This document shows, in pieces, positions 27,204 to 37,930 of a stretch of DNA of 64,000 nucleotides (positions within the stretch are counted from its first letter, which is position 1; every line of letters begins with the position of its first letter). Below the pieces are notes generated by a model. It saw only the letters and a list, made by a program, of their open reading frames with translations. It did no database searches and was not told the DNA's origin. The position numbers and the translations under genes were made by a program. This DNA comes from Notospermus geniculatus (taxonomy: Eukaryota > Nemertea > Pilidiophora > Heteronemertea > Lineidae): contig NMRB01000258.1 of assembly GCA_002633025.1 (NCBI GenBank), forward strand, positions 354,669 to 418,668, in the 5' to 3' direction.

Positions 27204-29636
27204 TTGGGGCCCATATCATCTACATGCTTGAAAGTTCATTCTCATCACAGAAGTTTTTGGTCCTTCCTTTTAACTTTTTTTAAACTTTCATCACATTCCT
27301 AAGACAGCCAGTGCAGGGTTTGGAAAAAAACATGCCATCGGCATCCATTCTGACCACTATCAGGACGTGACAGGTAATGTGTTCCAATCTGAATTGAAAA
27401 TGGTGATTCATCTTGTAGCGTTCAATATGAGTTCCATGTAAACACGAGCATAAAGTGCATAACCAGGAGCAATCTTTTTTCATCAAGACCATATGCAATA
27501 TTCATGACAAGCTATGTTCCAGGGTGTAAAAAAGCGACAAAAAAATATTTCAGACGGCGATTTACAAAATGGAGAACTCAACCAAGTTTGTTAGCGAATT
27601 GATTTCTTCAGGCAATCTAAGGTGATTTTCTTGAAAAAAAATGTTGTGCGTCCATGTCCTGGATCTATGGACAGGTCACAGTAGCCACATCCAGTGGCTA
27701 CCATACTAATCAAGGCTTCATAATGATGCCCACACACCAGTCACCATAGCAACAGAATCGCCATTTACCACGAGTATCCATACAGTTGCCAATAAGAACA
27801 CTAAAATTGTATTCACATGAAATAAACCCTTAGTTTGTTCTGGTGGAAGAAGTTTTCAAGTGAGTGACTTCAAATCGAGGAAATGCTTGCTGTTGATGTG
27901 AGTTCGTGAATAGAGATGGGTGGAGTCCAAATGTGCTGCCATGAAGTGAAAGTAAGTAATTGGCATTCATTATAATCGATACAACTTCATCAGCTTCAGC
28001 TCATATTCAAATCAACAACAAGAAACTCCTTCATCTATAGACAAGTCTCAGAAACTCTATTCAACATATTTCTCAGAGCGGGTGTTGGAGTAGTAAGGAA
28101 GACAAGAGGATAAGGAACTGAGTGAATATCAGCAAATCCCAATGGTGCTTTATTTTTGCCGAAGGTCAGTGAAAAAGCCTATTGTTCATCAGAAACTCGA
28201 CTGGGAGAGATTTGACAGCCTAAGTATGGTGAATCAGGATGAAACAAGAAACCTGATCAGATATTGCATTTAAAATATCAAATCTAATCCCAGTACGAGT
28301 ACTTCCTATCATTTCCGAGCAAAGTAAACAAGTACATGTGCCAATCATCAGTAATCAGTTCGGAATGTAAAACCTTAATAAGACCATTGATATTAAACCT
28401 TCACACACTACATATCCTGCACATGTCACTTGTCAATGCTATCGATCTGCGAAAACGTTGAAACATTGCGAAAACCAGGAAAATCATAACTACTGGACAA
28501 TACCTGCAAGCAATATGCCACGAGTTTCATTTAAATCACTTTCACCAAATTCATGCTGAAAATGAACTGAATTGATGCAGAAAAAATAATTCATTCAACA
28601 CTGACATGTTCATAATGAAAAACCACGAACCTCCGGCACAGCTAAGAGCAAAAAGTTCCTGTCAGTGATTTCTATTCATGTCAAAAGCCCACATCATTAC
28701 ATTCAAATTTGCATGGAACTTGTGTAATGGCGTCCATCAACCATAACGATTATTCGTTTTGAAATGACTGCCCAGGATGATTGAAATCTCCAACAAAGGC
28801 GCCTCAAAAATATCTTTTCATGTGAAATATTATTAAGTCATGGATTAACAGCTTATTGGTTGTAATAACCACTATATAAATCAATGTCTCGAAGCTATTC
28901 AAAATTGCTGGCGAACTCATGATGGTTACCAACCACACACTTCACCAGGTCGTGATTTGTGCGAACCATTTAAATCTGTTGGTGCTTATCAAATCCCCAT
29001 GAATGAAAAAAATCAATTCCGTAGCAATCACGATGAATGGCTTTTTCAAATTTGAGGTCATAACCATAGCATTAGAGACTTGAGATTCATTAACTTTCAT
29101 CTCTGTATATTAAGAGAGCAGAAACCCCAATATTATATGGCTTAATGAGCAACGGAGTGGACTTTGATGTAATATGAATTTAAGTAGAAAAATCAGGCAT
29201 AATGCCTGCAGCAGAGAGCAGGCTAATTAATCGAACTGATTTTCACATGCAATTAGCAAATCGAAATCGCAGCTGATTAGAACATCGAAGTTTTTATTTC
29301 ATCTGACGACATTTCAAAGTACAATCTGGCAACTACGCATGGAACGAAAATGAAACCATGCCACTTGTACCCATCCCTACTTGTCAAAGGCTCAAGTACC
29401 ACAGCAAAAGATCTTAACCACTTATAGCACACGAATAAAGGGACAATGAACTTCATCCACCCACACTTTTCATAATGGGGCACCAGATGCAACCTGACAC
29501 CTTCCCAAAAAATCTGAATTAACTTTTCACCTTGGTTGCACCTCTTGTTCTCATCACACAAAGTTTAGACACATTTTGCATGTACACTAGTCATAAACTA
29601 AGTTCAACTTAAAATTTGGCTGAAGCAGAAACTTAC
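27204..29636. other. No gene supported
   Basis: AT-rich sequence without convincing exons. A 96-codon - strand frame at 29277-29564 sits just downstream of the exon array below, but frames of this length are expected several times by chance here and it has no acceptor. It is not called. Confidence 0.4.
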
Positions 29637-29691
29637 CTTTCTTCTCTACAGCTCTATCATTCTTTTTTCCAACTTATCCACACAGCATGCC
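29637..29691 (-). CDS. Candidate terminal exon of the array
   Basis: The last unit keeps the acceptor pair and the exon start but has one G fewer, then departs from the repeat. Entered in phase 1 it reads HAVWISWKKE and then TGA, so it would close the frame. A consensus donor AAAG|gtaagt follows, which could splice to a 3' untranslated exon. Confidence 0.3.
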
Positions 29692-29771
29692 CTGCAATGG
29701 AAACTGAAATACAGTTAGTAAGAAGTTAACTTTTAGTTGCAACTTCGGTGTAATTGGTTCTGTATACTTAC

Positions 29772-29873
29772 ACTTCGATCTAGAGTGCGAGGAACAGGCT
29801 AACTCTTGTACTTGTACTTCATTCTTGCAAGAACAGGAACCAAACTGCCTAACTGCATCCACACAGCATGCCC
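29772..29873 (-). CDS. Candidate repeated exon, Cys-containing module
   Basis: 102 nt, phase 1 to 1, bounded by ccattgcag and GAAGT|gtaagta. It reads ACCVDAVRQFGSCSCKN followed by EVQVQELACSSHSRSK, with five cysteines. The outer acceptor 12 nt upstream would add four residues (SIAG) in frame. The module is unrecognised. Its length and symmetric phase allow duplication without frame loss. Confidence 0.42.
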
Positions 29874-29952
29874 CTGCAATGGAAGCTGAAATACAGTTAG
29901 TAAGAAGTTAACTCCTAGTTCTAATTCAAGTGTAATTGTTCTGTGTACTTAC

Positions 29953-30054
29953 ACTTCGATTTAGAGTGCAAGGAACTCACTAACTCTTGTACTTGTACTT
30001 CATTCTTGCAAGAACAGGAACCAAACTTGCTAACTGCATCCACCCTGCATGCCC
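29953..30054 (-). CDS. Candidate repeated exon, Cys-containing module
   Basis: 102 nt, phase 1 to 1, the same architecture as the unit at 29772. It reads ACRVDAVSKFGSCSCKN then EVQVQELVSSLHSKSK. Relative to its neighbour, the late cysteine is replaced and the second early cysteine is an arginine. The tandem acceptors and the donor gtaagta are intact. Confidence 0.42.
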
Positions 30055-30134
30055 CTGCAATGGAAGCTGAAAATCAATTAGTAAGAAGTTAACTCCTAGT
30101 TACAATTTAGGTGTAATTGGTTCTGTATACTTAC

Positions 30135-30254
30135 TTCGACTTATAATACACTTCGATTTAGAGTGAGAGGAACAGGCTAACTCTTGTACTTGTGCTTCAT
30201 TCTTGCAAGAAGAACAGGAACCAAACTGGCTAACTGCACCCAGACTGCATGCCC
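30135..30254 (-). CDS. Candidate repeated exon with 15-nt extension
   Basis: 120 nt, reading ACSLGAVSQFGSCSSCKN then EAQVQELACSSHSKSK. The position where the other copies splice now reads gtatta, a weak donor. A consensus gtaagt lies 15 nt further on and would add five residues while keeping phase 1 to 1. The 15-nt insertion contains a repeated TTCGA. Both choices preserve the frame. Confidence 0.4.
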
Positions 30255-30338
30255 CTGCAATGGAAGCTGAAATACGATTAGTAAGAAGTTAAAACTCATA
30301 CATAGTTACAATTGGTGTAATTGGTTCTGTTTACTTAC

Positions 30339-30436
30339 ACTTCAATCTAGTGCGAGGAACAGGCTATCTCTTGCACTTGTACTTCATTTTCTTGCAGGAA
30401 GAACAGGAACCAAACTGGCTTACTTGCTCAATTGAC
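30339..30436 (-). pseudogene. Decayed first copy of the repeated exon
   Basis: 98 nt that align to the other units. It has a changed start after attgcaag, two extra A bases after TGCAAG and a small deletion near the donor. Every frame meets a stop, so this copy cannot be coding as it stands. Skipping it would join 31025-31214 directly to the next unit in matching phase. Confidence 0.45.
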
Positions 30437-31024
30437 CTTGCAATGATGGTCAGCAGAGAAACTTTTTTCCCAGATTAATTACATTCTGAAATAAAGGACT
30501 CATGATGAAAAAAGTCCCCCTTTCTCATATCAGAATCTCAATTCAATATCACGTGAAGCCGTAAGACACCTTGTAGTTCAACTTGCGAAAAAGGCATCAA
30601 GATTTATTATAGAGCAATTAAAAAGTGCCAGAATAAAACACAGTAGACAAACATGGCCACCATTTTAGCAAACAACAAACCACGTTTCATAATCTTTTAT
30701 CATGAAATTATCGCTCCTACTGTTTGCCATCGCTGGGTTACGCCAAACTGGACTACATTCTCTTGTTGAAAATTATTTATAATAAAAGACTTTGTGATAA
30801 TTGCCATGAAATATGGTAATGGTAGCTAGGATACACATTAATTAACAAATGGGAAGCGTTATAATGATGTTTTTGCAGTTTACCATAAAAATGATAGTGG
30901 AGAAAATTACACTGCAAATTGTTCTATGCCAACATGCAATCAAGCTTCCACATCTGAAGTTGCTGTCAACAGTTTTCATCATGTTTTACTGCAATGTTGA
31001 TCAATTATGACAATACAAATTTAC

Positions 31025-31214
31025 CAACATTGACCACTTTTTTATTTTTACGTAAAACTTCTCGTAACAAGCACTCCTCATGTATGTGGAACAGTGGATC
31101 ATCATCATGTCGATGAAACTGACAAGAGTGAAATTTTTCATAAAAATTTTTCAGAAAGTTGGCGAAACAAGATTCCCTTCTGCCATGTAACAGTCTTCCA
31201 GGTATAAGCAAGAT
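31025..31214 (-). CDS. Candidate internal exon, unknown protein
   Basis: A good acceptor with branch-point context (ctgactgtatcagcttttcag) and a donor GTTG|gtaaat bound 190 nt that are open throughout in phase 0 to 1. The peptide begins ILLIPGRLLHGRRESCF and includes a histidine and acid-rich stretch, FHRHDDDPLFHIHEEC, that could bind metal, though this is only a compositional impression. It leaves one base, matching entry into the repeated exons downstream. No family is recognised. Confidence 0.42.
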
Positions 31215-31621
31215 CTGAAAAGCTGATACAGTCAGTGCAACATTCCATTTCCTCCTTCACAGTTTTAGTCACTAAGAGGCAAATTTTAATTCACAGTGAA
31301 GCCCAACAAGTATAGCTTTAATCCTGGATAGCAGCTGGTAAAACAGTCTCTTCTTTGGCACAAAGTATGCCAATATAATCAAATGGCTAAAATATTTCAA
31401 CAGTGCATTTCAAATACTTGCCTTTTTATGCAGACCTATAATGTAGGAGTGGTGACCAAAACTGAAAAATGGGTGATGTCTTCAGGTTTCCATCTTTTAA
31501 CTTGGGCTGAGATGCTTGACATTGACTTCATGTACCATTTTCAAGATGAAGAAGGGATGCCTCTGGATTCTCCTGCCACACTTCAATCATGTCAATGATG
31601 TTCCAATCCACAAAACCCTAC

Positions 31622-31935
31622 TATGATAAAAAGCTCCATGTCAATGGAAGAAGAGCTATGATCATCTGGTTCCATTATGATCGCCACAAGACGATATTTT
31701 GTATTGAACTCATCTCTCTTCCGTTCACACATGCAGTACAGTGCCAGCGAGAGGTCTTGCATAGGGAAAAAGGTAACAATCCTAGGAAAGTTCCTTTCTA
31801 TGGATTGCATCGCTGTAACACCTATTATGACAGAAAAAGGTGCAGGGCAAGCGAACTTTATATAATGCCTCTCGTGATCTGCAAACAGGACAATTGCTCT
31901 GGCTTCTCTTGAGACTGGCAGGTGCTGCCACCTGC
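31622..31935 (-). CDS. Candidate internal exon, unknown protein
   Basis: An acceptor catttcctatag precedes 314 nt open in phase 1 to 0, ending at ATA|gtaggg, a mediocre donor. The peptide includes LPVSREARAIVLFADHERHY, FPRIVTFFPMQDLSLALYC and ends DHSSSSIDMELFII. Joined in phase to 31025-31214 it gives a hydrophobic junction (MELFII-ILLIPG). An overlapping + strand frame of 107 codons also exists, so the strand is inferred from splice signals and phase agreement. No family is recognised. Confidence 0.35.
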
Positions 31936-32710
31936 CTATAGGAAATGGTACTTATGGTCTCATCACTGGCTTACTGAGAGCTGAAGAGCGCTCAGTCAGC
32001 AGCCATGTGGCAATTACCGCAGTAGGCAGGAGCTGGTGAAAATCATTTTGATGTTTAAAGAATATAAGACTTGAAATCTGTAGGATACTTGGGAACTGGG
32101 TTAGGAAAGCACAATGGGAAGCAAGGCTGGGGTGAACAATGATGATGCCTCTTCTGATGCAGCATCTTACTTCATGAAGTAAGAAGGCCTAACTTACATG
32201 TAAAATAAAAGTGAGGAAGGGTATGAAAAATCCACTGGCAGCCTACTTGGTCTCCTTTAGCATGCAAACTCTGTGTTCATATGTGAGATTTGAGATGCCA
32301 AATCTTTGGCAAGTGTCACTTGTGGAACATCAAATCCCAGGCCTATGTCTGTGGATTAGCCAAAAGTGATAGCGGGATATCTTTTCTAAATGCCACCACA
32401 GCACATTTCTCAGATTCTGCAGCGTTTGGCGACACATCGTCATATGGACGCCTGACAGGACACCAGTTTTACAAGTTTAGGCCATGAAACGGCCGAACAG
32501 GCATTGCGTTGCGTTGCCTTACATCATCATGCATCACCCATCGTCGTCATCATCATCACAGCCCTAGGACCTAGGCCTGAAGTTGCAGGTAGAGTCCTGC
32601 TTCATTACTTTGATGTGGAAAATACCTACCCTTGACTTTCCTACGGCCTGGCCTCCCCTCACTCTCTCCGAGCGTACAATGTAGCCTAATCCTCTAGGCT
32701 TCAGTATCAA

Positions 32711-32750
32711 ATGGCGCGGCGGGCGGTGTCGCATGAGTTTTGCTCTCGCA
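32711..32750 (+). CDS. Alternative candidate first exon
   Basis: ATG in the context CAAATGGCGCGG opens a frame reading MARRAVSHEFCSR to a possible donor A|gtaggc. It leaves one base, which matches the phase-1 entry of the exon candidate at 33905. The donor is weak and the ATGGCG may instead be a YY1-type promoter motif. Confidence 0.18.
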
Positions 32751-33198
32751 GTAGGCCTGATTTTTGGAGCGCATCAATCATGTCACAGTTTCGTCTACAT
32801 TGTCAACGCTTACTTGCATCTTCATCCTTTATCATCTACACTGCACATGGCGCCACCAATTATAAAATATCAGAGTTGTATGACGCATAGCGACTCCATA
32901 CAAAATACAATACAGCGCTATTCGATAGTTCACATGCACAGTGTCCATGCATGCGAGAGCATCACTCGGGATAGATGAGACGCACGCGTTGAGATGTCAG
33001 AACTTCAACGGACATTAACTTCATGAAAACTGCCCTAAGGACTACATTGTGATATTATTTGGACACTTCTTGTTAAGGATTATTCTTTCAAAGCTGTGAT
33101 TAAACGAAATCGATGGTTTAATGGGTGTAAAATCGACTTTGGATAAATTTGGACGCAGGGGCCTACCGCATGGTCCAGCTGGCATCGTCGTCAGTGCT

Positions 33199-33210
33199 GC
33201 ATTCTGGGAA
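33199..33210. promoter_or_regulatory. ZNF143/STAF-like site
   Basis: GCATTCTGGGAA is the reverse complement of TTCCCAGAATGC, the core of the promoter motif bound by ZNF143/STAF-type factors in animals. It lies 11 bases upstream of the ATG at 33221, where such sites are typically found near transcription starts. Confidence 0.45.
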
Positions 33211-33220
33211 ACTTGAGAAA

Positions 33221-33256
33221 ATGCGGCGGGCACCGGGATACTCTCAAAAAGCGCAG
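33221..33256 (+). CDS. Candidate first coding exon
   Basis: The ATG in the context TTGAGAAAATGCGG starts MRRAPGYSQKAQ and reaches CAG|gtacgg after 36 nt (phase 0). A start codon just downstream of the promoter-like motif and directly followed by a donor suits a first exon. The downstream candidate exons at 33905, 36238 and 39660 prefer phase 1, so continuity is not proven. Confidence 0.3.
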
Positions 33257-33904
33257 GTACGGTAGTTTATTTTTCAAAGGGTCTTCGTAGTTTTTGTCCC
33301 TTGTCGTCTGCTTTTTTAATTCGGACTAGTCTGTGATGCAGATATCGCCGTCTGAAACAGAAGAAATTTTTTGTCAAACTCCCTGAAAAATATACATGTA
33401 TCTTGCGATCTTTCATTGACGTGTGTCACTGATTGATTGACCTTTAATTGACCACCTGACCAATTTCGTTTTCAATTAGATTAAAGTTCCGTTTAAACTC
33501 AAGCGCGATAAAAAATCACTGTGTCTGAGTTAGCGCAGAACGTCTTGAAATGGACTTTGCCGTTGGGTGGGGGAGCAGGAAGTGGAACCTGTAGCTAGAC
33601 CTCGACCAAGAACATGACAAAAATTATATAATTCTTATAAATTTTTAACCAGGAGCGTCGGACAAACCCACTTTCAAAATCCGAACCTTTTTTTGTCATG
33701 AGACGGCATTTAGTATCTGAGTGTTGTCATATGGGCAGTGCCGTCTTTGCTTATGTCATTGGTCAACCAGTTATGGGTAAGGGGATGAGGGAGTGTTTCA
33801 CTTAGGGTAAAGTAAATAAATATTCAATCTTGAGTGAATTTTAAGTGGGAGGGAAGTTATTTCCACTCAAAAAAATAAAACAATGAGGGTTTTTTACATT
33901 TCAG

Positions 33905-33937
33905 TGTCAATTCTTGAACAAATTGGGGGAGGTTTAG
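33905..33937 (+). CDS. Candidate micro-exon, unknown protein
   Basis: An excellent acceptor (gttttttacatttcag) and a fair donor (TTTAG|gtatac) bound 33 nt that read SILEQIGGGL in phase 1 to 1. The same frame stays open well beyond the donor, so a longer exon or a retained segment is possible. The phase fits 36238-36312. Confidence 0.28.
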   Translation, partial: CQFLNKLGEV

Positions 33938-34505
33938 GTATACTTTTAGTTCAGGGGAGTTACAAATTTTCTGACATATCAGAAGGATTCTTTTCAGTTT
34001 CAAGACAACTGAATATCCCTCAGAGGAATTTAATTTCCCAATGGAATCCCCCTCTCTTAAATTATTGAATCATCGGATAAGACATCAACACTTTTTTATG
34101 AATATTATACTAAAGTGTTACATTTAATTTTTTTTGAAAGTATGTCATCACTCTTTGCAAGCCTGTCATGTCCTGAGTCATTTCTGTTCAATATGTACTT
34201 TGCATACATAATTCAGTGTGTAAATCCCCAAATAGCAAATGGAATGCAAAAAATCAGTTTACAGATAATTAAAGATGGAATGCTGTGTATTTGTTTTACA
34301 TTTGTGCCAATGTTTGAGGGCTGGTCTCATTAAACATTCTTATGAAATCCTGTTGACTCCGGTTCCCACTCAACTAATGGGTTTTGTTAACTTGATGAAC
34401 TGTTAGCTGTTAGAATCTCTGGAAGACTCGGAGTTGCTTGCTGTGATTTATGAAATTAATATTGAATGAAGGGACAAAAAGGCTACTCTCAGTAACTCAA
34501 ATTAC

Positions 34506-34600
34506 CATCCTCCGATAGCAGGCTTTGGTCTCGGTCCTCTTCATACAATGTGTGAGTAGATGAAGGGGAGCGAGGTAAAGTCCCGTGCTGTGGGAGGATG
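34506..34600. mobile_element. Palindromic MITE copy 1
   Basis: Starts CATCCTCCGATAGCAGG and ends GCTGTGGGAGGATG. The interior has CCTCTTCATACA against AGATGAAGGGGAG, giving a hairpin. It is the same family as 43624-43731, in opposite orientation. The target duplication is unclear. Confidence 0.75.
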
Positions 34601-36237
34601 TAAATTTCATAGGTGTCTGGTACTTCATGTAGATATTGGTATAGCTGTTTGGCTGATTGAGAAAAAGGAATTTCAGACTGCACCTTTTAAACCTACATGA
34701 TATTTCTAATGACACTAAAATAGGTGTATCTTACTAAAAAGATACTAAATTTGGTTAATTCTGCAGCCGGGAATTCAGGTAATACGATTTTGCACACCTG
34801 ATTCATTCATTACAAGTGAATGAGATATCAGCATTGGGTTGAAATTAAGTTTAATTTGCATGTTAATTCTGGGTAATTACTAGAACTGTGACGAATCACC
34901 TAGCCCCATGTGGTCACCACTGACCAGAGCTGCTATTGTCTTCTATCATGTACAACCTCGTTGACCTGGGAGTCAAGCTAGGAACCCTTTTTCCCCCCAT
35001 TGTTGGTATCTCCAAAGTAGAGTTTACCCTTTTGTTTGTGGAGAATATGCAGCTGGCTACAGTATCTGAAGTAAAAAAATACATTGTTTCTATTTTACAC
35101 CAAGCTAGTGAAGTATGTCCTTTGATCCACCAACCAATGGCCCCTTTGAGAGGAAGACATTTGCTTTCTTTCGTTCCCAATAGGTGGGGTTCTTCGTGTT
35201 GTACTTCAAGTCCTGTGATGGTTTGTCTCTGAAGAGGCTGGTGCATCACTAATGCAATGAAAATGCAGCCTCACACTTTCGTGACTTTATCCACAACAGC
35301 ATAACTATGATGTGTCTATGACAATCACCAAGCTTCAAGAGACATTTTGTTGCATTTGTTGTGGACTTTGAAGACAACCATGTTGAGCAGCTCCACCTGA
35401 GCACCTGACTGTTCCATGATTCTGGTCAGGTGCCACCATTGCTTGTCATTTTCAATCACACATATTTATCTGACTTTTTATTGCAAAATGGCTCACTCCA
35501 AGAAAAATTTTATTTCATACCACTCCAAGCCTAGAACCCATATTTTCAAATTTATTGATGGATTTCATGTTTGTCATATTCAAGGCATTGTCCTATGAGG
35601 AATGTGTCCAGTTAATGGCCAAATTTTATCCAGACCACTCCAAATGGTCGTTTTGGTTGTATTTATGGGAAATCTTTGAAATCTATTTGGCGGCTTAAGC
35701 TCCTGCCTGCTAAGTATTGAGCCTTAGTGGCCACAGCACCTATAAAACGCATATATTTGAGATAAAACTGACTGCCCTGACAGTGGCCATCGCAGATAAA
35801 ATTCTAACGGGATGCGTGGTAATTACAGCTATGACATTTTTCAGCCATTGGCATGCAGAAATCTCACTTATCAAACTTGATGACAGTCCTTTCAAGTTGG
35901 AAATTGCTTGCTGAGTTGGATGGCCTTCAGTTGTCATTAAATCCGACACCAGTTAGTATTTCTGTTACTTAGAGCACCCAGCATTGGGTGATGTTGTCAG
36001 TAAAAGTAGGAGGAAACCAGTGACCCACAAAAACTGCTGGTAGTCAGGAGTCCTATCACTTTCGATATCATCAGAAGTGGATCTCATGGGGAATTAAACC
36101 CTATACTAGGCTACTTCAGAGAGGATAGCCATTTGGTAAGCTTACAACTTGTAGGCCTATATCTTATTCTTCAGTAAACTATGTACAGTTTGCATCTTCT
36201 CTGGGTATTATATGGTCAACACTCTTCCCTCTGGCAG
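34601..36237. other. No gene supported
   Basis: Overlapping open frames of about 98 (+) and 111 (-) codons occur at 34914-35249. Neither has splice signals or a recognisable domain, and neither is called. The rest is intron-like. Confidence 0.4.
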
Positions 36238-36312
36238 AATTTCAAATTGCAATCCAAGACACACTTTGTGATTCTGAACTTGTAGTCCAGGAATGCAATA
36301 AACACAATAAAG
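36238..36312 (+). CDS. Candidate internal exon, unknown protein
   Basis: A strong acceptor (cactcttccctctggcag) and a usable donor (AAAG|gtataa) bound 75 nt. In phase 1 to 1 it reads FQIAIQDTLCDSELVVQECN then KHNK, with soluble-protein composition. Joined to 33905-33937 and 39660-39767 it keeps frame. No family is recognised. Confidence 0.4.
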
Positions 36313-37261
36313 GTATAATGCAGCCATTCCATATCCCATAGGCCTAATATTGGCAGTCGATATCCATACATGATCATCATTTCTTTTGCTTTACTAATAT
36401 TTCATGTACCATTTTGAATTTCTTGATGAGAAAGAACTTATTTAGAAAAACTTGTTGACTTTAAGTGAGGCTACATCAGATTTCTAATTCAGGTGCCTTT
36501 TCTATACAGAAGAGCATACTTCCCGCTGCATAACCTTTAAGGAAATTAAGTAGTTTATTTTAGAAATTCCAATGACATTACACAGCATAACAAAACATTA
36601 AAGACTATTAAGTTTGATGTTTGCACGCCAGTTTTTGTTTAAATCGATGAACTTTGTGTTAATTGACATGTGATGGCGATGAGCAGATTCCACAACATTC
36701 GAGAAGGAATGATTACGTGCTATTTTGAAATCTATAATAACTTCAAATTATAAACTAATCTTTATATTGAATTCTATTATTGCATATGTATGCATCTGAA
36801 TCAAAATCTATAACAAATAGCAGTCATTTATTTGTGTATCTTTCTAGAAATGAACTTGTGAAAAAAAGTGGTTTCTGGTGTTTTCTATGTGAAATCAACA
36901 AACACAGTATTCAAAGCAGATTTGTACAATTGACATGATCAATTATTCTGTTTAGTTGCAGTTTATCTTTTGAATTGTTTTATTTTAAATTCATATTTTT
37001 TCATGTGTTTGTATTTGTATTTAACCCTTTGATATCTCCGGATATCTGGAGAATGTCACTGAGAATTGGTATTCAATAACATGTATGAAATGATACCGTC
37101 TGTTTTTCACCTTTATCAAATTTACACTGCTGCTATTGTTCTTATTGTCAACATTCATGTGGGGTGGTAACTGAGTTGCATTCATTCTTTTCGGTTATCA
37201 GGCATTGCCAAGTAGCCTACATTGCCCTGCTTAGGACATTATCAAGCTGGCCCAGCTATGT

Positions 37262-37930
37262 TAGGTTACAGGTGAAGAGGTGTCCAGCAGATCCACAGGT
37301 GTCTCTATCAGAGCCATTGTGACCAGGTTACAGTCGAATAGCTGTCTAGCAGATCCAGCTGAGTCCGATGTGGCTGTGGGTGCACTGAGTGTCCAGCAGA
37401 GCCAGGAGACCAGCTATGTCAGCACATCCTCGTGTGACCTGGCTTCAAGTCTAGCAGATCAGTGCGGTGACCAGATCTAACAGATCCTATGTGACTGGCT
37501 ACAGGTGCAGTGTTCAGCAGATCCAGTGTGACCTGGCTACAGGTGCAGTGTCCAACAGATCCAGTATGACCTGGCTACAGGTTCAATGTCCAGCACATCC
37601 AGTGTGACCTGGTTACAGGTGCAGTGTCCAGCAGATCCAGTGTGACCTGGCTACAGGTACAGTGTCCAGTAGATCCAGTGTGACCTGGCTACAGGTGCAG
37701 TGTCCGGCAGATCCAGTGTGACCTGGCTACAGGTGCAGTATCTAGCAGAGCCAGTGTGACCTGGCTTTAGGTGCAGTGTCCAGCAGATCCAGTGTATGAC
37801 CTGGCTACATATGCAGTGTCCAGCAGATCCAGTGTGACCTGCTACAGGTGCAGAGTCAGGCACATCCACCATGTCCACGAGTGACCTGGCTACAGGTGCA
37901 GTATTCACCAGATCCTGTGCGATGACCTGG
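37262..37930. repeat. 38-bp minisatellite
   Basis: From about 37497 onward, roughly eleven copies of a 38-bp unit containing GATCCAGTGTGACCTGGC, then TACAGGTGCAGTGTCCAGCA. The upstream part (37262-37496) is a more diverged extension. Several copies carry single-base changes or small indels near the right end. Because 38 is not a multiple of 3, each strand reads the unit in rotating frames, so the 85-codon - strand frame here is a repeat artefact. Confidence 0.92.

Larger units (their letters stand above)
29637..30436 (-). repeat. Tandem array of exon-intron units
   Basis: Four and a half head-to-tail units with spacing of 181, 181 and about 200 bp. Each unit, read on the - strand, holds a donor (gtaagta), a short intron of about 70-90 nt, a branch-point-like CTTACTAA(C/T) and two AG acceptors 12 nt apart (tttcag, then ccattgcag). 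The last three spliced units are highly similar across exon and intron, which suggests recent tandem duplication. Individual exon candidates are listed separately. Confidence 0.8.
32480..33260. promoter_or_regulatory. CpG-richer promoter-like segment
   Basis: This stretch is visibly richer in CG dinucleotides than its surroundings (for example GAAACGGCCGAAC, ATGGCGCGGCGGGCGG, CACGCGTTGAG). It carries ATGGCG motifs in YY1-like context near 32710 and 32847, a CCAAT followed at once by TATAAAAT near 32856-32869, and a ZNF143-like site at 33199. It separates the candidate - strand gene at 29.6-31.9 kb from the candidate + strand gene beginning near 33.2 kb, so it could serve both directions. Confidence 0.4.

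Noticed and set aside
29277-29564. 96-codon - strand frame downstream of the exon array
   Set aside because: Frames of this length are expected several times by chance in 64 kb, and there is no acceptor at its start.
34914-35249. Overlapping 98- and 111-codon frames on opposite strands
   Set aside because: No splice context, no recognised motif and both strands open. Chance is sufficient.
37651-37908. 85-codon - strand frame with repeated peptide
   Set aside because: It is a translation of the 38-bp minisatellite. The unit length is not a multiple of 3, so the frame rotates and has no coding sense.
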